Assembly: GCA_964017235.1 (NCBI GenBank)
Contig: OZ024939.1
Coordinates: forward strand, 45,052,241 to 45,116,240
Source of the DNA: Sabellastarte sp. h YS-2021
Taxonomy: Eukaryota; Annelida; Polychaeta; Sabellida; Sabellidae
DNA length: 64,000 nucleotides
Direction of reading: 5' to 3'
The notes below the pieces were generated by a model. That model had not been told where the DNA came from and searched no databases. It saw only the letters and a program-made list of their open reading frames with translations. How positions within the stretch are numbered: position 1 is the first letter of the stretch; the number at the start of each line of letters is the position of its first letter. Both the position numbers and the translations under genes were made by a program. Shown here piece by piece: positions 56,195 through 64,000 of the stretch.

Positions 56195-56340
56195 AGGATC
56201 CAATGACAGGGAGCTGCCATTTTAAGTGGTCATCAGAGCCACTATGTATCTGCCTGTACCTGAGATTGAACGCATGTCCTCTGTATTTGTAGGTGAGTGT
56301 TTTACCCGCTAGGCCACAGTGGCATAGATGGTTGCAAGTG
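56195..56340 (-). mobile_element. tRNA-related SINE fragment, minus strand
   Basis: In reverse: gccactgtggcctagcgggt (box A-like), then a box B-like gcgttcaatctcaggt, then about 70 bp of body. It is too degraded and long to be a tRNA gene. Head resembles the 38.8-kb SINE (tggcctag-ggt). Confidence 0.6.
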
Positions 56341-57039
56341 TACCTGCTACAACATGAGGGGTAAAAACATGAATTAATGAACTAATGAATTTTAATAGCT
56401 ACACTGTGTGAAAATTATGTAAGTATTAATATTTTATAGTGCATCTCCTTTCCTTATGGTCATCTCCATACATATTTGCTTTTCGGTTGACAACTTTGTT
56501 CTAACATCTCTGAAAGAAGATATCATATCTGCGTGGTACACATTGATGAAAAGGGTGGCCCCATATAACTACCCAGCCTGCACTTCAATTCAGTGTGTAT
56601 ATTTTAAATTCAGATCATGACAGGACATAGCGGCTATTGCCAACATTGATAAATAGCTGTCCCAGATGCAAATTGCTTTCAGACTTGTGTTAATATTGCT
56701 GAACATGTCTTGTGCAAATGTGAATCCCACCAAAGACAAGGTGGACTGAACCAAAACCAATGGTGGACAAGTCAATCTGGTTGTAAGTTCAGATAAGTAG
56801 GACTTAGTCTCTTATTTTGATAAAATCTTAAATGTACCTGCTTTTACAGATCTTGATCATTAAAAAAGTATATTCATTGCAGTAATTCTAATTATATTCA
56901 TCCACAGAACCAGTTTCCCCTAAGTGATGGAGACTACACAATATATCATAATTACTCAATTATTCAATTACTTCAAACCAAGATCATTACACAGCCTACA
57001 ACACTACAATGCTGGCAGATCATCCCAGTCAGATCATGT
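56341..57039. other. No feature recognised
   Basis: AT-rich non-coding sequence with chance frames on both strands. Confidence 0.35.
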
Positions 57040-57480
57040 TACCCCATCTCCTCACCAAATTTCTGCAACTAATGAAGATTACTATTTCCAAAACTCAACA
57101 TTCTATGCCTTACAGTTTCTGAGATATGGCTCAGACCAGAAAAGGTCAAACCAAGGTCAAAACATGTTGTTGTTCACCTACACCCTCTGACCAATAGCCC
57201 TAACAAACATAAAGTTTCTACACCTTAGGGTTTTCAACATATAGCCCAGACACATTTTTAAAGGTCACTCTAACAAGGTGAAGGTCAAATCAAGGTCACA
57301 CCATGGCTTTGTGTGCCTACACCGCCCAACCAATGTCCCTACCAAGCGTGAACTTCCTACACCTTATGGTTTCTGAGATGCAGTCCAGACAAAAACCTGC
57401 CACCCACCCACATGTCCTCCTATCCAGACACCATGGGTGGAAACAATACCTGTACACCCTTAAAAAGCTGTGGGGTAAAA
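57040..57480. repeat. Tandem repeat, ~125-170-bp units with 'aaggtcaaa..aaggtca'
   Basis: Two to three units share 'ctaca..ccttagggtttt/ccttatggttt', 'ctgagat.tg..ccagac', 'aaggtcaaaccaaggtcaaa/aaggtcaaatcaaggtcaca' and 'tgttcacctacaccc/tgtgcctacaccgcc'. Related in reverse to 33,110-34,030. Confidence 0.6.
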
Positions 57481-58629
57481 GCTAGTCTGAATACATACAA
57501 AATTGATAAATAATTAAATTATTAAGAATAAATCTTAATCAAATTTTCCCAATGCAAGACATGATGATGCCGCATTTATTTTGGCTATTCATGACTGAAG
57601 TTCACGGTGGACTTCAGCAATGGTCTCAGTCTCAGCTTTATCTGAGTCACTGGCTTAAATGCTGAGACAGGTTGGTGTTGGTCTTACATTTCATAAACAT
57701 AGGCCCAAATATGGCTGCTATAATTCTTTCTTCACTTCAAAATTTGAAGTTGATAAAGATAAAGTGCAAACATAGAAGAACCCCCACCAAAGTAGTCTTT
57801 AGATATTTTAGGTGTCTATAAGGTTTTCCCAGTGAAACATAGCATTTTAACAGGGATAATATGTGACAAAGAAAGGATTTATGTTAAACAAAAGAATATT
57901 TTGTGTAGACGTAACCTATCACATTATGCAGAAAACTCCTGTGGTTATTTGATGTGTGGTCTCAGCTGAGACCCCTTTTGGAAAAACCATTCGCAACACA
58001 ACTTTAGCTGAGCCAAAAAGGCTCTGATTTGATACCACAGCGTAGCCTACATCGAGGCTAAATCTAAGACCCTTTGCAAAAATAGCCCCAGGATCAATGA
58101 TTCTCATGTGGATCTGGATAGAAATACAGTATTTTTAGCATTATCCATGGCTGAGAGTTTGAGTACTTTCAGGCAGTGTATTTAACATATTGTATATAAC
58201 AATTGTATTTACATATATCAATCTTGTGAAAAATGAAAATTCACATTTTCCACAATTTAAACTATTTCATATAGATTTTGAATTCCTTCATCTCTGTCAG
58301 AATAGATTGCTTTTTATTATCCGCCACGCAACGTATTTGACCCGCATATGGGGATATACGGAGCGGGATGTATTTTTTTTGTATACACCGCCGCCCTGGT
58401 ACCATGGATTATAAGCGTTAATAACTTCCGGTTTTCCAACAATATCTCGGAAACTATGCTACGTATAGATATGTATAATATATCATTAGAAAGGTCATTT
58501 TACAGCGCTTCTGATCGTGTGAGTTGCATAAAAATCCATGCAGAAATGAAGGCCCTATTGCAAGTTAAAGTTTCAACATTTTATATTCACTGGTGCCTGT
58601 GGTTTTTGACAGCCTATTCACATTCTCTA
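57481..58629. other. No gene recognised
   Basis: The frame 58,348-58,740 (130 aa) runs into the hairpin repeat and shows no domain. A short CpG-richer stretch near 58,315-58,415 stands out in composition, but I cannot explain it. Confidence 0.35.
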
Positions 58630-58830
58630 ATTAAATATTCGTATTATTTCACCCATAAATCGTACAAAATGGTGGATAATAAAAGTAAAACACCCCTCAT
58701 CAGACATATATGGAAAAAATATATCACTCATGAAGATTAACAATATAATACTCATGCTACGCACTCGTATAATATTGTTATCTTCATTCGTGATATATTT
58801 TTTCTGTATATAAATTTTCACCTTATTTTC
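58630..58830. repeat. MITE-like hairpin repeat
   Basis: Positions 58,713-58,804 form an inverted repeat with ~38-bp arms (gaaaaaatatatcactcatg ... gtgatatattttttc) around a loop tcatgctacgcactc. The flank aaagtaaaacacccctcatc also occurs in related copies at 32.9 and 35.1 kb. Likely a non-autonomous DNA element or its end. Confidence 0.65.
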
Positions 58831-58912
58831 ATATTTCCAGATTTGATACAGAGAAACAAACTTCAGGAATTCAGTACATACTAGCTGGCAAGATCATATT
58901 ATAAATGATGAA

Positions 58913-59221
58913 GTGCGTCAAAGATCTCCACATTGGAATCTGAGTGAAATTGTGAAAGAACATCATTTGAAAATGCCGGGTAAAATCATAAAAATGCCAG
59001 AAGAAAGACCATTGAAAAAATCACTGGAGTGGACACCTACTGGAGGTAAAAGAGAAAGGGGCAGACCAGTCACCACCTGGAGAAGAACAATACAACAAGG
59101 TCTGTGATATATGGGGATTAGTTGCGAAGGGTCCAAAACTATTGCTGCCAACAGAGTCAAATGGAGAGCAGTTGTTGCCCAGTGTTCCAACTAGAACAGG
59201 AAGACAGTTGAACAAGATTCT
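58913..59221 (+). mobile_element. LINE C-terminal tail fragment (copy B)
   Basis: Second copy of the fragment at 53,002-53,310, with the same stop codon in the same place. The fragment was therefore already dead before the segment was duplicated. Confidence 0.8.
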
Positions 59222-59384
59222 ACAGTGTAAGCTGCTGGGCATCGATTAAGTATGTTACCCGTACACCACAAAGTCCACTTTATCACAAGACAAATGCTTG
59301 CAGAGATTGTATTTTGTATTCTCAAGTATCTCAAGAATTTAAAATTATATTCACAAGGGTTTTTTAAAGTAAATATTCACCATG

Positions 59385-60324
59385 GTGCATCCACCAGGGA
59401 TTCCTAAAAGACAGATACATAGGTGAAAATATTTGTTTGGTGTATGACATCATTAGCATATTAAAAAAGAAAGGAAAAGAAGGACTTATTCTACTAATTG
59501 ATTTTGAAAAGGCCTTTGACTCCATAGAGTGGGAGTACATGACCAAAATTTTAAGAGCTTATAATTTTGGTAGCAGTTTCATAAAGTGGTTTAAAATTCT
59601 CTACACAGACTCCTGTTCATGTGTTATAAATAATGGATACCTTTCAGAGCAGTTTCATTTGGGCAGGGGTTGCAGACAAGGAGATCCTCTGAGTCCATAT
59701 ATATTTATTCTAGCTATAGAACCATTAGCTATGACGGTAAAAAATAATAACAATATCCAAGGTATAAAGATAGGGAGTGATCAGTACAAAATTGGGCAAT
59801 ATGCTGATGATACTTTTTTACTTTTAGATGGATCAGAAAATTCTCTCAGGGAAAGTATAACCATTTTTGAGAAATTTTTCCAATGTTCAGGTCTTAAAAT
59901 GAACATGCAAAAGACCCAAGTAGCTTGGATTGGTTTCCTGAAGAATGCAAATAACAATCTATGTCCAGATTTAAACCTAAACTGGGTAAAACACTTCAAG
60001 CTTCTTGGGATCGAATTTACCAATAATATAGAATTAATGATGGATAAAAACTATCAACCCAGGTTAGCTAACATTGAAAAACTTTTAAATTCTTATGCAA
60101 AAAGAAAAATTTCACTTGTGGGCAAAATAACAGTTATTAAGTCTTTGGCCATCCCTAAACTTGTATATCCAATGTCGGTCCTCCCAAAACCATCAGAAGA
60201 AATACTCAATTTATTACACAAACTCTTTAGAAAGTTCATTTGGGGTACATCAAAACCGAGAATGACACTGTCACAATTAGAGCAGGATTTTGTTGAAGGG
60301 GGACTAAAGTTGACAAATCTGTGA
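59385..60324 (+). pseudogene. LINE reverse transcriptase domain, 5'-truncated
   Basis: The motifs come in order: LLIDFEKAFDSIEW (motif A), GCRQGDPLSPYIFILAIEPL (motif B), IGQYADDTFLLLDGS (motif C, catalytic YADD), LKMNMQKTQ (D) and FKLLGIEF (E). The clade is L1/Tx1-like by the 'EKAFDS.EW' and 'RQGDPLSPY' forms. The TGA at 60,322 is a premature stop: the same frame continues afterwards with LKLAWIKRTFIK up to about 60,545. A frame change there leads to the second frame. Confidence 0.9.
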
Positions 60325-60581
60325 TGCTTAAATGATGCCTTAAAGCTAGCATGGATCAAACGGACTTTTATAAAATGTGGTGATTGGCAAACCATTTTTG
60401 AAAAATTGAGTGATATGGACAAAAATCAGATTTGGGAACTAGATTGCTATTCTCTGGAGTATATGACTAAAAGAATGGGCAATTTATTTTGGGAAGAGGT
60501 TCTCATAGCCTGGAAAAAGTATAGCTTAATTTTGAAAAAGAAATAGATGTTCGAACCTACCCCCTTTGGAATACTTTTTAC

Positions 60582-61466
60582 TTGGTACATCCAAACCTAA
60601 TTTTGAAGAAAAAAGAATTACAAAAACAGGGTATCAAATATATAAATAACTTGCTTGATGAGTCTGGAAATATACTTGGCTACTCAGACTTTGTGCAAAA
60701 ATTCAATGTTAGAATTAACTTTGTAGATTTTTATTCACTTATTCACTCTCTCCCAAGACCATGGCGTTTAGAAATTTCAGAATTTAAAAAAAAATTGGAT
60801 GACCACAACATGCCACAGAAAGTGCTACTAGACCTATTAAAATTTGATAAAGTTTGCAAGAGAACATATTGGACCTTTATGAAACTATATAATACTAAAC
60901 GTAGAACCACTGAACAGAAATGGAGCAATACTCTCAATGAGAATATATCATATGAAACCTTACAAAAATATTTTGTTGCCAACCTAACTAGTACAATTGA
61001 CTCGAAATTGAGGAGTTTTCAATTTAAAATACTCCAGAGAATATTAACAACTAATAAATTTTTGAAGATCTGTAAGATCAAGGATAATGATAAATGCAGC
61101 TTTTGTGGCATAGAATGTGAAACTATAGAACACTTATTTTGGGGATGTCCAATTGTTAAAAAGTTCTGGGAACAAGTTAGGAAAAATTTTCTCGGTAAGC
61201 TAGACCTGGATAGTTTTTTGAATGCAAAGTGTATTATTTTAGGAGTATTAAACAAAAATAAGAAAGATTTAATAAATAATATATTCAGTATATGTAAAAA
61301 ATATATTTATGTAACTAAATTTCTGTCAAAAAGACTTAATTTACCTGAGGCTATGCACTTGATAAAGGAGGTTATGGAAATTGAATATAATATAGTAATT
61401 AAAAAAGATGTGACTGTAACACGATTCAATGAAAAATGGGACCCTGTTAGGGTATGTTTGTGTTAA
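60582..61466 (+). pseudogene. LINE C-terminal region with zinc-binding tail
   Basis: The frame of 294 aa has the zinc-binding motif CSFCGIECETIEHLFWGCPI (C-x2-C...H-x4-C), the zf-RVT type found at the end of L1/Tx1 LINE proteins, where it helps RNA binding and target priming. It is the continuation of the reverse transcriptase protein in another frame. It ends with TAA at 61,464, about 250 bases before the poly(A). Confidence 0.9.
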
Positions 61467-61741
61467 GAACCACAGCACAGCCTCTTTCTTGTTTCCCCCC
61501 CTCCTGTGTCATACTGTGCTATTCAATGTAAAAACTGTTTGGCCTAAAATGTCTTCTTTTCTGTTTTCTCTTGACAATATTAAAAAAAAAATTAATATTT
61601 CTTACAATAGTAAATCTGGTTCTGTAATTACACTGTTTTGAATAAGTATATGTTGTATGTATGTATTCCTTTTGTATTGAATATATGTATGTTTCTAATG
61701 TGACTGGTGTGGAGAAATAAAAAAAAAAAAAAAAAAAAATC

Positions 61742-64000
61742 TTCACCATAACAATAAAAAAGGTCTATATTTACCTATAAATGTACTTTCATTGCACTTC
61801 TCTACAGAACAAAAATAGCTACCCATTTTGGCACAAACGAAAGTTATAAGTGTCCTTTATAGTAAAAAAATCAAAACGATAAACCTTTTACAGTGTTTTT
61901 AAGGGGAGGGACGATAATATAGGTTATAAGTTAAATCAGCATTGTGACTTTACACAATTTAAACATGAAAATTCCTGAAAACAACTTCTGTCCGTTGTCA
62001 CTCCAGCTATCTTATGTGTTGCGAATAGCTCCACAGAAATGCATGAGTGTGGTGGATAACATCCAATTTGCAATAAATATTTTGTCTTCTGGTTTATCCA
62101 ATGTAATGATGCCAACTGGTATCCAAAGCAAGGGACACCAATAAAAAATTGCTCCTTCTTTCTTGCATGGATTTTAATGAGAAAACATCAACAAAAAAAC
62201 TAAAATATTTTTTAAAGCCCAGAGACTCTATAAAATACATTTTGAATGATATACATAACATATTTATTTAAGTTGTGTAGTTATTGAAATAGTTTTCAAA
62301 AATATACACTTGGTAATATATTTATTACCGTAATCATCCAAAGCCAGAGATACCAGGGAATTAAAGAAAAAAATTAAATATGGTTTAAATATGGTTCGCA
62401 ATAAATCAGATAAAAAAGAAAATAGTAATGACTTACACATGAATCCATTATAAAATTAAATAGCCACTTAAAATCTGGAAACCTTTTCTGAAATAAATTC
62501 TTAATTCTTATACAGTAAAATAGTGTCTATCCCATTCACAGTATGAACTAATCAATAAGAGACAGCATTAGATGGGTTACATATTGATTTATGTTTTATT
62601 ATGTTAATACCCCCAGAATTTTATAGGGACAAAGTAGGGACATGCAGCCCTTTCACATATTAGACAAGACATTTTGACTAGGGTATATGTTTACCCTATA
62701 TTGAGTCAATACGGTCTTAAGTGGATGACAAATACTTCTTTCCTTTGAATAACTGATTATGTATTTTATCCCAATGTGAATTTTTTTGTGCCAAAGATAT
62801 AAAAGGCTTTATTAAAACACTGCATTAATACCATGTTTCCACATTCACAACTGATTATAAGGTTGAAACAGTGCTATAGCTGACCTGATGAAACCTGCAG
62901 CAAACTTAAAATATTTGCCAAACCAAGAAAGCACTCATATAAGGCAGACCTCGACCAAAAGGCATTTCTCAAAAACCTTTTTGTGTCCAGACTATCTTTT
63001 CGCAAAGTGTAGTCATACTTCCTTTGATCAGACCCTACAGATATAGAAATACCATTAAAAGCTATTCATTACTTTTACAGAAATGCCACGTAGAAGCCAA
63101 AGTAAAGAGACCTATGCCTACTATGTAACTTTTGCGTATGATGTAATGAAATGAATATTTTGACAGATTTACACTAAATTTGGTAAAAAATTGTAGCAAT
63201 AAGAAATTTATGTCTTCAGTTTTGGGTATGATATGAGAAGTTCAGAAGATCTACAGATGAATTCAAATTACTCTTAATGTTATCTTATCTAATCTACTGC
63301 TTTGCAAAAGGTAGGTTGTATGTTAAAAGAGAAATAAGTTATAACATCCATATGTCATAAAATTAAAGAAAAAACTATGCAATAGGTAAAGATTGAAAGG
63401 CTCCCTTGCAAAAGTATTTAAGTGGGAGCCTGTGGTTCTAGAGATCACTTTTTTTCTTTTTTGTGTCCGGACTTTCATGAATTGTGCCATGGCCACAATT
63501 ACTGTCTGTCTTTTACAAAAGTTGTGGTATGGCCACAATGACTGTTTGCCTTTTACAGAAGACGACAATCTGCTACATTAGTAGTGGGATGGGTTACCAC
63601 TTCAGTGCACTACTCGTGTCTCTGATGGTTTTGCGCTTACGCTAGTAGACTGAAACCCCTTTTGGCCTTGTTAAACATGTAAACTAAATGGGAAGTGACT
63701 GAAAGTATTGGTCTTACGCCAAGTATGATGTCACTCAGAACTGACCTTATTGAGGTTGTCAGGATGTAAACTCCCAGCAGTGGGACTGCAGTCTTACCCA
63801 GTATTTAATAAGTTGATATGATAATGTGCAGAGATTGAAGTGAACTGAATCATTGAGCTGATATCCAAACTTGAAATAAAAAATATGTTGGACAGAACGT
63901 CTCAACATAGTAATCCATAGAAAGAAATGGTTGTATGTCAATATGGTTATGAATGTTTGCTTTCAGTACACATCAGATGTTTTATTTGTCCAGTGTGTGC
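61742..64000. other. Non-coding body of copy B
   Basis: Same content as 53,463-55,730. No gene recognised. Differences from copy A are few, for example a 5-base deletion near 61,983 and a single-base change in the repeat near 63,570. Confidence 0.5.

Larger units (their letters stand above)
59384..61741 (+). mobile_element. 5'-truncated L1/Tx1-like LINE with poly(A) and target duplication
   Basis: It starts inside the reverse transcriptase (CIHQGFLKDRYIGENICLVY) and ends with a ~20-bp poly(A) after ggagaaataa (61,711-61,739). The target duplication ttcaccat is at 59,376-59,383 and 61,742-61,749. The unoccupied target is preserved in copy A at about 53,463. About 2.36 kb long, against roughly 5-6 kb for a full element. 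The insertion is younger than the segmental duplication. Confidence 0.95.
58865..64000 (+). repeat. Duplicated segment, copy B (interrupted by a LINE, cut by window end)
   Basis: Near-identical to copy A from 52,954, after removing the LINE at 59,384-61,741 and one copy of its target duplication. It continues to the last base of the window. Copy B starts right where a 5.9-kb unit counted from copy A would end. This fits a tandem duplication, though a dispersed repeat is not excluded. Confidence 0.93.

Noticed and set aside
52954-64000. The two direct repeats as long terminal repeats of a retrovirus-like element
   Set aside because: No gag, protease, reverse transcriptase or integrase of that type lies between them. 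There is no TG...CA ending or primer-binding site, and a LINE tail lies inside the repeat. Segmental duplication fits better.

Overview
This window looks like AT-rich nuclear DNA from an invertebrate, most likely a lophotrochozoan and probably a bivalve mollusc. The reasons are a three-exon CHST15-like carbohydrate sulfotransferase gene, tRNA-derived SINEs whose tail reads 'acgtaaaacccca', L1/Tx1-type LINEs, a Penelope-like remnant, many satellite-like arrays and a Polinton-type element. The species is an inference. No bacterial operon, rRNA operon or CRISPR array is present.

Layout. 1-4.2 kb is non-coding repeat sequence, including two tandem 528-bp units that each end in a long hairpin. About 4.2-19.9 kb is a fossil Polinton/Maverick-like element (or two placed side by side). 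It holds remnants of the packaging ATPase, two different integrases, minor- and major-capsid-like proteins, the zinc-finger N-terminal part of protein-primed DNA polymerase B and an adenain-like protease. It also carries an unusual accessory set: a BIR-domain protein, RING-finger segments, PC4/SUB1-like segments, and two pairs of ectodomain-like plus membrane-anchor ORFs on the minus strand. It is broken in many places. 20-35.9 kb is gene-poor and holds a degenerate minisatellite, an old L1/Tx1-like LINE with an internal 773-bp duplication, a jockey/CR1-like LINE scrap, a Penelope-like remnant, a 5S-rRNA-related fragment and other tandem arrays.

The only host gene recognised is at 35,891-44,234 on the minus strand. 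It is CHST15-like with three phase-compatible exons, predicted to encode a 436-aa type II Golgi membrane protein. Its 6.5-kb first intron contains a ~340-bp tandem array with a SINE inserted in it.

45-64 kb is again repeat-rich. At 47,642-48,529 there is an 888-bp terminal-inverted-repeat element whose interior is built from ~19-bp modules. Several SINEs have clear target-site duplications, and one lies inside a LINE. A segment of at least 2.78 kb is present twice in direct orientation (52,954 and 58,865). The second copy carries a 5'-truncated LINE with poly(A) and target-site duplication, and the first copy preserves the empty site, so the order of events can be read directly.
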